Of a DNA stretch of 64,000 bases, positions 9,605 through 18,814 are shown piece after piece. The DNA is from Muribaculaceae bacterium (GTDB lineage Bacteria; Bacteroidota; Bacteroidia; Bacteroidales; Muribaculaceae). Every line of letters starts with the position of its first letter. The first letter of the stretch is position 1. Below the pieces are notes generated by a model. The model was not told the origin of the DNA. It saw only the letters and a list, made by a program, of their open reading frames with translations, and made no database searches. The stretch lies in NCBI GenBank assembly GCA_017557625.1, contig JAFYYG010000050.1:1-64000 (forward strand), in the 5' to 3' direction. The position numbers and the translations under genes are program-made.

Positions 9605-10519
9605 ATGATAATGATAGCAGTGGCGGCTTCGGTCGCCACTGCCATTCATGCCGGCGACACGCTCACGGTGACCTTCACTGGCGACGTGCTGCTCGACCGT
9701 GGCGTGAGGCGCACCATAGAGCAGCATCATGGCGACGCCAACTGTTTGTTCTCGCCGTCGGTAGATTCGGTGTTTACCGCTTCACAGCTTGTCATTGCCA
9801 ATCTTGAGTGTCCAGCCACTGCCATCAAGAGCCCAGCGCTAAAGAATTTCGTCTTTCGCGGAGAGCCTGAGTGGCTGCAAGTACTAAAAGAACATGGTAT
9901 TACACATCTTAATCTCGCAAACAATCACAGTATTGATCAAGGCAGAAAAGGTATGCTCGACACCCGTGCCAACATCCTCAAAGCAGGGATGGTGCCGATA
10001 GGGGCGGGCAATTGCATGGACGAGGCTGTACAACCGGTGCTCATCGCCACTTGTCCCCGCAATGTCTATGTGGTGGCATCGCTCAGACTCTCGTTGGAGA
10101 ATTTTGCCTACTTGCCCGATCAGCCTTGTGTGAGCCAGGAGAGTTTTGAGAAACTTGAGGAGAGGGTGCGGCTGCTGCGTGAGCGTGAGCCAGAATGTTG
10201 CATCGTGGTGTGTCTGCATTGGGGCGCGGAGCATGTGTTGCGGCCCGCTATTCAGCAGATGTCGCAGGCGCATCGTCTCATCGACGCCGGTGCCGACTGC
10301 CTGATTTGCCACCACACCCACACCATGCAGACCGTGGAGCAATACAAAGGCGTGCCAATCTATTACAGCATAGGGAATTTCATCTTCGACCAGAAACGCG
10401 AGATCAACTCCCGCGCCTGCATGGTGAAGCTCACAATAACAGCAACCACATTAGAGGCCGAGACCATACCTGTGGTCATAAAGAATTGTGTGCCAGATGT
10501 GGAAATGGCAATTGATTAA
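9605..10519 (+). CDS. CapA family (PGA_cap) exported protein
   Basis: CapA-type proteins have a metallophosphoesterase-like fold; the best known takes part in poly-gamma-glutamate capsule formation. Visible family motifs are TFTGDVLLDRG, IANLECPAT, LNLANNHSIDQG, VCLHWGAEH and the later HHTHTMQ and YYSIGNFIFDQ. I place the start at 9605 because it gives a clean signal peptide (MIMIAVAASVATAIHA) and begins right after the previous stop; the frame is open to 9542, but that would overlap the DUF3160 gene and spoil the signal peptide. No other capsule gene is nearby, so the actual role is open. Confidence 0.85.
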   Translation: MIMIAVAASVATAIHAGDTLTVTFTGDVLLDRGVRRTIEQHHGDANCLFSPSVDSVFTASQLVIANLECPATAIKSPALKNFVFRGEPEWLQVLKEHGITHLNLANNHSIDQGRKGMLDTRANILKAGMVPIGAGNCMDEAVQPVLIATCPRNVYVVASLRLSLENFAYLPDQPCVSQESFEKLEERVRLLREREPECCIVVCLHWGAEHVLRPAIQQMSQAHRLIDAGADCLICHHTHTMQTVEQYKGVPIYYSIGNFIFDQKREINSRACMVKLTITATTLEAETIPVVIKNCVPDVEMAID

Positions 10520-10596
10520 TGCACAATTCAAAATGCACTTTTTTTAGACACATGTTCTATTCAGAAAAACTAGAGGTCATTTTTTTTGGCTATTAA

Positions 10597-10629
10597 TTGT
10601 CTAAACCCCACAAAAAAGTGTTATCTTTG
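10597..10629 (+). promoter_or_regulatory. Promoter of the OmpH/Skp-like gene
   Basis: TTG at 10597-10599 and TATCTTTG at 10622-10629 fit the phylum consensus, placing the transcript start about 12 bases before the ATG at 10648. Confidence 0.55.
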
Positions 10630-10647
10630 CCAACAAAGTAATAATTG

Positions 10648-11154
10648 ATGAATATGAAACGGATAATAATGCTTGCAGTGGTGATACTGCCGCTGATGGT
10701 GGTTGGGCAGATGAGAATTGCCACGGTCGATGTGCAGAGTGTGTTTAACGCTTTGCCCGAGAGTAAGAGGGCAAGCGAGCAGCTCGACAAGGCATCGCAG
10801 CAGTTTAAGGCTGAATATGAGATGATGCAGAAGGAGTTTAACGACAAGTATGCAGCCTATCAAGGTCTTACTGACGACACCCCAGCAACGATTCGTGACC
10901 GCCGTGTTCGGGAGATACAAGACAGTAACAGCGAGATAGAAGCATTCCTAGCCCGAAGCCAGGCCTCGTTGGCAGCTTTAAAGCAGGAACTTGAGACTCC
11001 TATATATGCCAAGATAGATGTCGCCATCAAGGAAGTGGGTGATGCTGGCCAATACACCTATATAATAGATGTATCAAAGGCCCCAGTGGTCTATGCTGGA
11101 GTAGGAGCCATCGACCTGACAGGACAGGTAAAAAGGGCGTTGGGAGTAGAATGA
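10648..11154 (+). CDS. OmpH/Skp family periplasmic chaperone
   Basis: A signal peptide (to about residue 21) is followed by the OmpH pattern: MRIATVDVQSVFNALPE, then a long charged coiled-coil (about 45-125), then the closing YTYIIDVSKAPVVYAG strand region. Skp-like proteins hold unfolded outer-membrane proteins in the periplasm. A TTG at 10645 precedes the ATG at 10648 in frame; the ATG is preferred. It is a single gene with its own promoter, not next to bamA as in many Bacteroidota, so it is probably a second paralogue. Confidence 0.85.
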   Translation: MNMKRIIMLAVVILPLMVVGQMRIATVDVQSVFNALPESKRASEQLDKASQQFKAEYEMMQKEFNDKYAAYQGLTDDTPATIRDRRVREIQDSNSEIEAFLARSQASLAALKQELETPIYAKIDVAIKEVGDAGQYTYIIDVSKAPVVYAGVGAIDLTGQVKRALGVE

Positions 11155-11178
11155 AAAACTTGGAGTAGATAGTTAGTT

Positions 11179-11225
11179 ATTCTTAGTCATTCCTAGTCAT
11201 TCCTAGTCATTCCTAGTTGCTCCTA
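11179..11225. repeat. Tandem 10-bp repeat ATTCCTAGTC
   Basis: Four to five imperfect head-to-tail copies (ATTCTTAGTC, ATTCCTAGTC twice, ATTCCTAGTT) end just before the vsr start. The same unit occurs at 19353-19386, next to trmD. Confidence 0.8.
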
Positions 11226-11229
11226 TCCT

Positions 11230-11739
11230 ATGGCCGACAAGATGACTCCTGAGCAGCGGCATCGATGCATGAGCCACATCCGCAGTCGCGACACCAAGCC
11301 CGAGATGATAGTTCGACGCTGGCTGTGGCGACAAGGTTGCCGCTACCGTATAAATGTCAAGCAGTTGCCTGGTCGTCCCGATATTGTGCTGACAAAGTTT
11401 AGTACTGTGATATTTGTCAATGGCTGCTTTTGGCATGCTCATGAGGGTTGCGATAAGTATCGTGTGCCAATGACCAATGTTGACTTTTGGACCGCTAAGT
11501 TCCGCCGCAACCGTGAGCGCGATGAGCGCAATTACCGATTACTGCACAAGATGGGGTGGTATGTGCTAGTGGTGTGGGAATGCCAGCTCACTAAGGAGAA
11601 TCGCACTGACACGCTGCTTGCACTGAGTCGCCGACTGAGTCAGATTTTCCTAGAGACTAATGGAGCGAAATTATATAGTGAGGAAGAAGAGGAACCACTC
11701 CATATTGCCGCCGAACCACAATTAGAATATAGTAGGTGA
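11230..11739 (+). CDS. vsr: Very short patch repair endonuclease (Vsr)
   Basis: Vsr nicks T:G mismatches that arise by deamination of 5-methylcytosine. Motifs are in place: MSHIRSRDTKPE near 14-25, LPGRPDIV with catalytic Asp51, and GCFWHAHEGC with His69. The position of E. coli His64 is Asn here (VNGC), a variant I believe also occurs in homologues. Length 169 aa, slightly longer than usual because of an acidic C-terminal tail. No cytosine methyltransferase gene lies next to it in this window. Confidence 0.92.
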   Translation: MADKMTPEQRHRCMSHIRSRDTKPEMIVRRWLWRQGCRYRINVKQLPGRPDIVLTKFSTVIFVNGCFWHAHEGCDKYRVPMTNVDFWTAKFRRNRERDERNYRLLHKMGWYVLVVWECQLTKENRTDTLLALSRRLSQIFLETNGAKLYSEEEEEPLHIAAEPQLEYSR

Positions 11740-11848
11740 TTCTAGTGATGTCCTTAAAGGGATGATTCTTTCGAGGACACGGAATATATCCCTGCCCCAC
11801 AGCTTACAAGGCATGCCTTGTTACAAAACTTGAGATTAATCACAGTTA

Positions 11849-12184
11849 TTAGATTTCCTCAAATTCGGCGTCGCTCACTATTTCGTCCTGATATTTCGAA
11901 CTGCTGCCAGTTGTTGTCTGTTGCTCGGAGTCTTGTGTGATTGTTTCGGGACGCCCTTCCATTTCCTCAAAGTTGACATACTCTCCAGTCTCATCAGAAT
12001 ACCGGCGGTAACGTGCTTTGAGGTCGTTTTTCTCGTCATCTTCCTGTGTTGTTTCACCTTGGTTTTTGCGGGCTTGGTCCATAGTGCGGTTGTATTCGTT
12101 CTGGAATTTGCGCACAGCTCGCCACACCTTGATGACAGGTGAGAGCAAGAATAGCAATAGGATTAATATGATAATGAACCACAT
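11849..12184 (-). CDS. DUF4834 family small membrane protein
   Basis: One N-terminal membrane helix (MWFIIILILLLFLLSPVIKV) is followed by a polar, charged tail with RYRRYSDETGEYVNFEEM, which matches the DUF4834 pattern. Function unknown. It lies just downstream of pssA and psd, a grouping seen in related genomes, suggesting a link with phospholipid synthesis or the envelope. Confidence 0.75.
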   Translation of the reverse strand: MWFIIILILLLFLLSPVIKVWRAVRKFQNEYNRTMDQARKNQGETTQEDDEKNDLKARYRRYSDETGEYVNFEEMEGRPETITQDSEQQTTTGSSSKYQDEIVSDAEFEEI

Positions 12185-12238
12185 GTCTAAATTGTTTTAA
12201 TCATCAATAAGCAATATTCATGCCAATTATTGCAATGA

Positions 12239-12949
12239 TTATTCTTCAGGGAATAGTGCCGATATAATCACATAGAAAATTATAACGCATGCCAATCCTG
12301 AGATGCCACCCACTACTAAGAATGCTATGGTGGCAATGATTAGAGCATATTGCCTAAAGGCCTCTTTCAGCCCAAAGCTGTGAAGCTTGAGCGAGAACAT
12401 GCGCAAATTGCACACCATGAGCAGTGACAGAGCCACGATGAACGCAAGCACTATCCACGGGCTGATGGTGTGATGGTCGGCATAATAATTGATAAACCCA
12501 ATCCAGAAGATGGCGTTGGCAGGGATGGGTAGGCCGGTGAATGTGGTCGCCTGGTTGGTGTCGATATTGAAGCGCGCCAACCGCAGGGCACCGAATATGG
12601 GAATCAGCATTGCAGCGTAGCACATCCATTGCGGGTAGTCAGCAGGAACCATCACGTTGAAAAGAATCATAGCCGGTGCTAGTCCAAAGGTCACGCAGTC
12701 GCTCAATGAGTCAAGCTCCTTGCCAAGTGGGGACACGGCATGGAGCAGCCTCGCTACAAGACCGTCGCAAAAGTCGGCAACAGCTCCCAGCGCTATGAAC
12801 GCAAACGCCAGTTGATAGCCTTGCAATTCAAAAACTGACGTGGTTGCAAATGGGTCGAACGACATCGCTATTGCCAGTGCTCCACAGAGCAAGTTTAGGC
12901 AGGTGATGCTGTTTGGAATGTTGTTTTTTATGGATTGTAGAATTTTCAT
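12239..12949 (-). CDS. pssA: CDP-diacylglycerol-serine O-phosphatidyltransferase
   Basis: The enzyme joins CDP-diacylglycerol and serine to make phosphatidylserine. The full CDP-alcohol phosphotransferase signature DGx2ARx8Gx3Dx3D runs from Asp62 to Asp84. Several membrane helices fill the 236 residues. psd lies upstream on the same strand and acts on the product, so the two make phosphatidylethanolamine. Confidence 0.95.
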   Translation of the reverse strand: MKILQSIKNNIPNSITCLNLLCGALAIAMSFDPFATTSVFELQGYQLAFAFIALGAVADFCDGLVARLLHAVSPLGKELDSLSDCVTFGLAPAMILFNVMVPADYPQWMCYAAMLIPIFGALRLARFNIDTNQATTFTGLPIPANAIFWIGFINYYADHHTISPWIVLAFIVALSLLMVCNLRMFSLKLHSFGLKEAFRQYALIIATIAFLVVGGISGLACVIIFYVIISALFPEE

Positions 12950-12961
12950 TTGAATTTTTTT

Positions 12962-13033
12962 AGAAGTCAGAGATCAGAAATCAGAAGTCAGAGATCAGAA
13001 GTCAGAGATCAGAAGTCAGAACTCAGATTTCAG
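12962..13033. repeat. Degenerate short repeat spacer (AGAAGTCAGAGATC)
   Basis: About five imperfect units built from AGAAGTCAG and AGATCAG fill the gap between psd and pssA. They are one of several locus-specific repeat spacers in this window. Confidence 0.75.
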
Positions 13034-13055
13034 CTTGATTATGACATCTGATTTT

Positions 13056-13724
13056 TTATTTCAGCCTTGCTATCGGCGTGATGCCGCCTGTGGTCTTGTC
13101 GCCGAGCTTTACCAGAATCTCGCTGTTGAGAGGCAGATAGATATCTACTCTAGAGCCAAACTTAATGAAACCAATGAAGTCGCTGATGTCAACCTCGTCA
13201 TCGGCCTCCACATAAGTGACGATGCGGCGGGCTATGGCACCAGCAATTTGGCGTACCAGTACTTCCTCGCCATTCTTCTCGCTCTTAATCACTATTGCCG
13301 AGCGCTCGTTGTCGGTGCTTGACTTGGGGAGGTAGGCGGCAAGGAATCTCCCGGCATGGTGCTTGACATATCTCACCTTGCCTTTCAGCGGCACCCAATT
13401 GGCATGAACGTTAAACACCGACATGAATACCGAGAGCTGGATGCAGTTGCGATGGAGGTATTCTCCTTCGTACACCTCCTCAAGCGCCACCACCTTGCCA
13501 TCTACGCTGGAGACGACGACACCGTCGCTATCGCCCTTGAAGTGGCGTTGTGGTAGCCTGAAGAAGTTCAGCACCAGCGCAAACATGATGATGCTTATCA
13601 CCATCAGTGTGATGGGTATGGCCTTCGGCTCGATGAATAGAAAGGCAAGAACGTTGATTGCCAGCAGTATAAACAGCAAAACAAAGATAATGTTCTGTCC
13701 TTCTTGATGTATTTTGACTTTCAT
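13056..13724 (-). CDS. psd: Phosphatidylserine decarboxylase proenzyme, short type
   Basis: The enzyme decarboxylates phosphatidylserine to phosphatidylethanolamine and uses a pyruvoyl group made by self-cleavage. The cleavage site is seen as the Gly-Ser of IKFGSRVDIYLP, about 35 residues from the C-terminus. Two N-terminal membrane segments precede VVVSSVDGKVV and VFNVHANWVPLKG, both family motifs. The frame is open to 13754, but that codon overlaps the -7 box at 13752-13759, so I use the ATG at 13724 (222 aa). Confidence 0.93.
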   Translation of the reverse strand: MKVKIHQEGQNIIFVLLFILLAINVLAFLFIEPKAIPITLMVISIIMFALVLNFFRLPQRHFKGDSDGVVVSSVDGKVVALEEVYEGEYLHRNCIQLSVFMSVFNVHANWVPLKGKVRYVKHHAGRFLAAYLPKSSTDNERSAIVIKSEKNGEEVLVRQIAGAIARRIVTYVEADDEVDISDFIGFIKFGSRVDIYLPLNSEILVKLGDKTTGGITPIARLK

Positions 13725-13751
13725 TTTGTGAAAAATCTTTATTTTAAACTG

Positions 13752-13759
13752 CAAAGATA
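13752..13759 (-). promoter_or_regulatory. -7 box of the psd-pssA promoter
   Basis: Read on the minus strand this is TATCTTTG. A transcript start near 13745 would leave a leader of about 20 bases before the psd ATG at 13724. Confidence 0.55.
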
Positions 13760-13910
13760 GTAAAAAGATTACAGATTTCAGTCATCAGATGCCAGATTTC
13801 TATAATAATTCAAGTTTTGAGGTGATGGTTTAACGTGTGTTTGATGAATATAGGTTGTTGGTAATCATGTGTCTCTCTAAGTTGGGAAATTAAAGCTATA
13901 AAGCAATGAT

Positions 13911-14990
13911 TTACATAAACTTATCTCCGAAGTGCGTTTTTGCTTCGTTGACATAGTTTTTGATTTTCTGCTCGTCGTTGATGGGAACTATCATCAGAGC
14001 GTCGGGAGTGTCGGCGATAATATATCCGTTGATGCCCGAGACCACCACGAGTTTGTCGCCCTTGGCAGCAATGACGTTATTGTGGCTGTCAAAGGCAAGA
14101 ACTTTACTGTTTGGGGTGACGTTGGCGTCGCGGTTCTTAGGAGCGTTGTCATAGATTGAGCCCCAGGTGCCGAGATCGCTCCACCCGAAATCCACCTTCT
14201 CGACAAATACGTTGGAGGACTTCTCCATAATTGCGTAGTCAATGGAAACGTTAGGGCATGTGCCATAAAGTTTGTTTATAATTTCTTGCTCATTGTCGGT
14301 GGTGAAGATGTCGCCGGCATGGTCAAAGACCTCTGCAATCTCGGGCGCGTGGGTGCGCATCGAGTTGATGATGGTGTCAACGCCCCAGAAGAACATACCC
14401 GAGTTCCAAAAGAACTCTCCGCTTTCGAGAAATACGTTGGCGAGTTCCTTGTTTGGCTTCTCGGTGAACGTTTTGACCTTAGAAAACGCCTTGTCGATAT
14501 GTTCACCTTCCTGTATGTAGCCATATCCAGTCTCTGGGCGGTTGGGCTTTACGCCAAATGTCACAATGGCATCGTGTTGCTCGATGAAGTCAAACGCTTT
14601 GACTACGCAGTCGTTGAAAATGTTTTGTCTGAGAATCAAGTGGTCGCTTGGGGCAACCATAATCTTGGCATTAGGGTTTAATGCCTTGATATGCCAAGCC
14701 GCCCAGGCATTGCATGGCGCGGTGTTGCGCATAACCGGTTCGAGCAATATCTGATTCTCCTTGATTTCGGGGAGTTGCTCCTTAATGATGTCTGCGTATC
14801 GCTCGTTGGTGAGAAGGATGATATTCTCTGTGGGGATTATGTCGACGAGACGGTCGTAGGTGAGTTGCAGCAGGCTGCGTCCTGTTCCCAGGAAGTCGAT
14901 GAACTGCTTGGGCATAGCTGTGCGGCTATAGGGCCAGAAGCGGGTACCTACGCCGCCACACATGATTACGCAAAATCGGTCTTGTTTCAT
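13911..14990 (-). CDS. manC: Mannose-1-phosphate guanylyltransferase
   Basis: The enzyme makes GDP-mannose for polysaccharide and glycoprotein synthesis. The nucleotidyltransferase signature CGGVGTRFWPYSR and PKQFIDF lie at about 11-33; later VAPSDHLI, ETGYGYIQ and FTEKP are family motifs. At 359 aa it is the single-domain form without the phosphomannose isomerase cupin. It lies upstream of psd on the same strand after a spacer of about 150 bases with nothing evident. Confidence 0.92.
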   Translation of the reverse strand: MKQDRFCVIMCGGVGTRFWPYSRTAMPKQFIDFLGTGRSLLQLTYDRLVDIIPTENIILLTNERYADIIKEQLPEIKENQILLEPVMRNTAPCNAWAAWHIKALNPNAKIMVAPSDHLILRQNIFNDCVVKAFDFIEQHDAIVTFGVKPNRPETGYGYIQEGEHIDKAFSKVKTFTEKPNKELANVFLESGEFFWNSGMFFWGVDTIINSMRTHAPEIAEVFDHAGDIFTTDNEQEIINKLYGTCPNVSIDYAIMEKSSNVFVEKVDFGWSDLGTWGSIYDNAPKNRDANVTPNSKVLAFDSHNNVIAAKGDKLVVVSGINGYIIADTPDALMIVPINDEQKIKNYVNEAKTHFGDKFM

Positions 14991-15017
14991 ATCTGTTTTA
15001 TTGTTGTGGAGAATTAA

Positions 15018-16313
15018 TTAGTTGTTGTCGCTGTTTGTAGGGTTCACGGTGAGAGTGACAAGCTCAAGGCGTGCTCCGCTCTTTTTGGTGATGTTTATGG
15101 TGAATTGGTCTATGGTGTGCTCCTCGCCTTGGTTGGGGATTACTTCAAGGCGGTTGACTATGTAACCGGCGATGGTCTGGTAGTCGTCGCTCTCTGGGAG
15201 GTCGAGGTCAAACATCTCGTTGATGCGCTCAATCTCCATGCGCCCCGAGAGTTCGTAGGTGTTCTCTCCAGTCTTGCGGGCGATGAGCTTATGGCGGTCG
15301 TGCTCGTCCTCAATGTCGCCAAATATCTCTTCCACTAGGTCTTCGAGAGTGACCATGCCGGCAGTGCCTCCAAACTCATCAACTACAATCGCCATGCTTT
15401 TCTTCTCTTTTAGCAGGTTTTGCATCATCTTCTTGGCTAGCATGGTCTCGGGAGCGATAATCACAGGCTTTATTTGGTCTTTCCAGTTCACGTCGGGCTT
15501 GAACAGCTCGCTCACCTGGATGAATCCGAGCACGTTGTCGATGTCGTCATGATACACCACAAGTTTCGACAGTCCCGACTTGGTGAATAATTGGCTCAGT
15601 TCCTCGCGGCTGGTCTCGGCGATATCCACGCCTACTATCTCGTTGCGTGGTATCATGCAGTCGCGCAGGCGAGTATCGCTGAAGTCGAGTGCGTTCTCAA
15701 ATATTTTCACCTCACGCTCCACCTCTTTGTTCTCGTCCTCGCTCTTGTCAATGTTTTCTTGTAGATAGTCATCGAGTTCGCCCACCGAGATGAGCCTTAT
15801 CTCTTTTTTCTCGTTTTTGATGCCAAAGAGATGCATTAGCACCGATGAAAGCCAGGTAGTGAATTGAGAGATAGGGTAGAGCAGCAAGTATAGGAATAGC
15901 AGTGGCACGGCAAAGATGCGCAGCGAACGGTTGGGGTTGATGCGGAATATGTTCTTAGGCAGGAACTCGCTCATCACCACCACGATGGCGGTGGAGATAA
16001 GGGTTTGCACGAGTAATATCAGAGCTTCATTGTCAGCACCGAGCCACCCCTCAAGCGGTGTCTTTAGCAGCCAAGCGATGCCAATACCATATATCACATG
16101 CACAATGTTGTTGCCCACGAGCATGGTAGAGATAAACGTCTCGCGGTGGGCATAGAATATGTTGAGGATTTGGCTCACCAGGCCTCCCTTCTTGATGTCG
16201 ATTTCGGTTTTCACTTTGTTGGATGATACAAAAGCGATTTCCATTCCCGAGAAGAATCCCGCGAGTACAAGTGCCGAGACGGTGAGTATGAGATAAGGGG
16301 TGAACTGTTCCAC
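15018..16313 (-). CDS. CNNM/CBS-domain membrane protein (CorC/HlyC, GldE-like)
   Basis: Domains in order: an N-terminal CNNM membrane region (about 1-195, four hydrophobic segments, [15 protein letters not shown] near the start), a CBS pair (about 215-330, with [14 protein letters not shown] and [19 protein letters not shown]), and a C-terminal CorC_HlyC domain (about 350-425). The family is linked to magnesium/cobalt transport, and in Bacteroidota to the GldE gliding protein. Next to lptC, with which it forms a conserved pair. Often annotated as hemolysin without evidence. Confidence 0.88.
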   Translation of the reverse strand: MEQFTPYLILTVSALVLAGFFSGMEIAFVSSNKVKTEIDIKKGGLVSQILNIFYAHRETFISTMLVGNNIVHVIYGIGIAWLLKTPLEGWLGADNEALILLVQTLISTAIVVVMSEFLPKNIFRINPNRSLRIFAVPLLFLYLLLYPISQFTTWLSSVLMHLFGIKNEKKEIRLISVGELDDYLQENIDKSEDENKEVEREVKIFENALDFSDTRLRDCMIPRNEIVGVDIAETSREELSQLFTKSGLSKLVVYHDDIDNVLGFIQVSELFKPDVNWKDQIKPVIIAPETMLAKKMMQNLLKEKKSMAIVVDEFGGTAGMVTLEDLVEEIFGDIEDEHDRHKLIARKTGENTYELSGRMEIERINEMFDLDLPESDDYQTIAGYIVNRLEVIPNQGEEHTIDQFTINITKKSGARLELVTLTVNPTNSDNN

Positions 16314-16323
16314 AATTCTTGAA

Positions 16324-16992
16324 CTAATTAAAAGTAGGGAACTTTGTGTCGTTGACGGGAACTATAGCCTGCACCTTGTTGACTCTGTAGGTGGTGAGCT
16401 TCTCGTTCGACTCGTAGCCATATCCTTCAAGCACCTTCTCTTGTGCCTGCATTCTGATGAACGAGTCGCTGTAGTATTTGTTGGCCTTGCGGTCCCAGTA
16501 CATTTGGTTGGTCTCTATCTTGCTGCCGTCTTTGCTGGTGATGGTGACCATGCTGTTGAGGCTCCACAGTGCTTTCTCTTCATCGTAGTAGGCTGAGTCG
16601 CAAGTGATTTCCCCTCCGTCTTTGTCGTGGATGGTGATGTTGCCGGTAATGTTGAGCATGCGTGTGGTGCGGTCGTAGTGCGCCGAGTCGCATTGCATCG
16701 ACATCTTGACATCAAAGTTCTGTTTGTCTAATTCCTCGGCGATAAGACCGTCGGGGAACACCCAGTGCGGATGTTCCTGCTCCTCATAGGCGAGCCATGT
16801 CTTAGTGGTGATGCGGTATTTTGTCATTCCCGAGTCACTTAGCAAGGTCTGCACATTGTGTGAGACCATTGTGGGAAGATTTGATGCATCGATTTGTTTA
16901 TTGGTGGCGATTCCACCATCATCTTTGCAGCCCGAAGCTATCAAGATGATAATTAAAATTGCAATAATAAAATAGTACCTACTTTGCTTCAT
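16324..16992 (-). CDS. lptC: LPS export protein LptC
   Basis: LptC is the bitopic inner-membrane part of the LPS transport bridge. An N-terminal hydrophobic segment ends in IASGCK, which looks like a lipobox with Cys22; in Bacteroidota LptC is often predicted as a lipoprotein. The rest has the repeating beta-strand pattern of the OstA-like fold (CDSAHYDRTTRMLNITGNI, then ITCDSAYYDEEKALW). The stop is 10 bases before the CNNM gene. Confidence 0.88.
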   Translation of the reverse strand: MKQSRYYFIIAILIIILIASGCKDDGGIATNKQIDASNLPTMVSHNVQTLLSDSGMTKYRITTKTWLAYEEQEHPHWVFPDGLIAEELDKQNFDVKMSMQCDSAHYDRTTRMLNITGNITIHDKDGGEITCDSAYYDEEKALWSLNSMVTITSKDGSKIETNQMYWDRKANKYYSDSFIRMQAQEKVLEGYGYESNEKLTTYRVNKVQAIVPVNDTKFPTFN

Positions 16993-17074
16993 TATTTATT
17001 CTCAACAAAGTTGAGCTATTATTCTTTTTAGTTTCTATCTAGAATCACTTAAAAACTTAACACTTGGTTACTTG

Positions 17075-18319
17075 CTACCTGATTTTGTTCTTCCAGAACC
17101 ACATCTCGTTGAAGTTTACACTCACAGTGATGTTGAGGTAGTCTTCCTTGATGAGACTGGTGGGGGTGGTGTAGCGGTGTCTCCATTCCACTCCCAGGTT
17201 GACGAGAGTCTTGTTTCCGGCCAGTGCCGGAAACGAGCATCCCAATCCTACGCCATAATCCTTCACATCGTTACCATACACGTTCATGTAGTCGTTGTTG
17301 TAGAACGCTCCCAAGCGGTAAGTCATGCGGTTGAGGTAGTTGCCGCGTGGGTTGGGGATGTAAGACATTCCAGCCGATACTTTCCAGCGGTCGTTCCACT
17401 TGGTTTGTGGCGACTCAAAGTAATCGATAGGAGTGTATTTAGCTTTCGACCATTGCTGATAGGTGTAGTCTAGCTCCAGGTTCAGACGGTTGTCGTAGGT
17501 GTAGCTCACACCAGCGCCAAAAGTGTTAGGCAGCTCGTAGTTGCCCTTCATCGACATGGAGTTGACAGTGTCGAGCTTGGTGTCTTGAGACACGTCGGCC
17601 ATAGTGCCCCAGGCATTGCCGTGCAGCGATTTCTTGGGCGAGTAGGTGAGACCTATTACCACCTTGTTCTTGCGCGAGATGTTGAAGGCATACTGCAATC
17701 CTGCGCGCATATTCCAGTCTCTTACCTCTAGGTTGCGGGTGAACTGAGTGGAGGAAGTTCCTTCCACGCTTGTAGTGTTGTTTGTAGTGCCAAAGAGATA
17801 GGAGAAGTTGGCACCTATCGAGAGGCCTTTTATGGGCTGATAGCCCACACCAGCAAAGAGCTCAGATAGACCACCTGAGCCAATGCGTGAGTCTTGGCCA
17901 TTAGTGATATCGCCGCCAAAGCTGTAGCCTACACTTGAGAACGGCACTACGCCAATTGCTGCGCCAATGTTCTTGCCGAGCCTGAATTCCATGGTGATGT
18001 AGTCAAGTCCGCCTCCCAAGCTGTATCCGCTATTGGAGCCTTCCTTGGACCAGCAGTTGGTGATGTCAATGCCCATGTCCCATAAGAAGGTCAGGGAATC
18101 GACCTGCGAGTAGCTGGCAGGGTTCATCACGTTGATTTGTCGCCCGTTTTGCATGGCGATGCCCACGCCGCCCATCGAGCGCTGAATGCCTGTGGCGTTA
18201 TCGCTCAGGATGCCATATCCCAGTTTTGAGTAGGGTGAAACCGAAGTTTGTGCCATTGCTGGCATGTAGCACGCCGCAACAAGCACAAATGTTGATATGA
18301 TGTGTTTAAAGATTTTCAT
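17075..18319 (-). CDS. Outer-membrane beta-barrel protein (OmpP1/FadL-like)
   Basis: A signal peptide (to about 23, PAMA-Q) precedes SPYSKLGYGILSDNATGIQRSMGGVGIA, then many amphipathic strands and a terminal ...MWFWKNKIR. The opening matches the Bacteroidota outer-membrane protein-transport (FadL/TodX-like) group found upstream of lptC. The carried substrate is unknown. A -7 box (TAACTTTG on the minus strand) is at 18351-18358. Confidence 0.75.
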   Translation of the reverse strand: MKIFKHIISTFVLVAACYMPAMAQTSVSPYSKLGYGILSDNATGIQRSMGGVGIAMQNGRQINVMNPASYSQVDSLTFLWDMGIDITNCWSKEGSNSGYSLGGGLDYITMEFRLGKNIGAAIGVVPFSSVGYSFGGDITNGQDSRIGSGGLSELFAGVGYQPIKGLSIGANFSYLFGTTNNTTSVEGTSSTQFTRNLEVRDWNMRAGLQYAFNISRKNKVVIGLTYSPKKSLHGNAWGTMADVSQDTKLDTVNSMSMKGNYELPNTFGAGVSYTYDNRLNLELDYTYQQWSKAKYTPIDYFESPQTKWNDRWKVSAGMSYIPNPRGNYLNRMTYRLGAFYNNDYMNVYGNDVKDYGVGLGCSFPALAGNKTLVNLGVEWRHRYTTPTSLIKEDYLNITVSVNFNEMWFWKNKIR

Positions 18320-18403
18320 TGCTTGAAAAATTGATTTTTCTACTAAAGTGCAAAGTTACTAAATACTATTCAATAGAACGTGGTTTTCTACATTTTTTAG
18401 CAT

Positions 18404-18811
18404 TTATTCTTTGTCCTTTACCTCCTTTATCTGTTTTTCTCTCTTTTTGCTGTTGGTAAGCCTTGAGAGCATAAAGGTGGCATATATTTGCAGCACTGCG
18501 CCGGCAAGCAGGAAGGCTATCCAGCTTCGATGCATGTCGGGGTTTGAAGAAAATAGACAGTAAGCTCCAACGCAATACACGATGCCTGCCCAAACGTTCA
18601 TCCTTGATAGCCGTCTAATCCTGAAATCATCGCTCGGGCTGGGGATGAAAAATTGTGCCACCAGAGTGCCTGCGGCACCAGCGGCAAGCATGTAGCGTTG
18701 CCATGATGGCATGGGAGTGATGAAGAGAGGGATAGCGGCGGCTGCCATCAATGCCGTCATCGAGATGCACAGCAAGATGTTGCCTATGAGTTGTTTGGTT
18801 TTGTCGTTCAT
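18404..18811 (-). CDS. Small four-helix membrane protein, unknown
   Basis: Four hydrophobic segments are visible in 135 aa (IGNILLCISMTALMAAAAIP; YMLAAGAAGTLVAQFF; VWAGIVYCVGAYCLF; WIAFLLAGAVLQIYATFML), ending in a Lys/Glu-rich tail. I do not recognise the family. It lies four bases after the DivIC/FtsB gene stop on the same strand, so it is probably co-expressed with it. Confidence 0.65.
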   Translation of the reverse strand: MNDKTKQLIGNILLCISMTALMAAAAIPLFITPMPSWQRYMLAAGAAGTLVAQFFIPSPSDDFRIRRLSRMNVWAGIVYCVGAYCLFSSNPDMHRSWIAFLLAGAVLQIYATFMLSRLTNSKKREKQIKEVKDKE

Positions 18812-18814
18812 TTT

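Noticed and set aside
15018-16313. Hemolysin role for the CNNM/CBS protein
   Set aside because: The name is a legacy label for this family; the domains point to metal-ion transport or gliding-type function, with no toxin feature visible.
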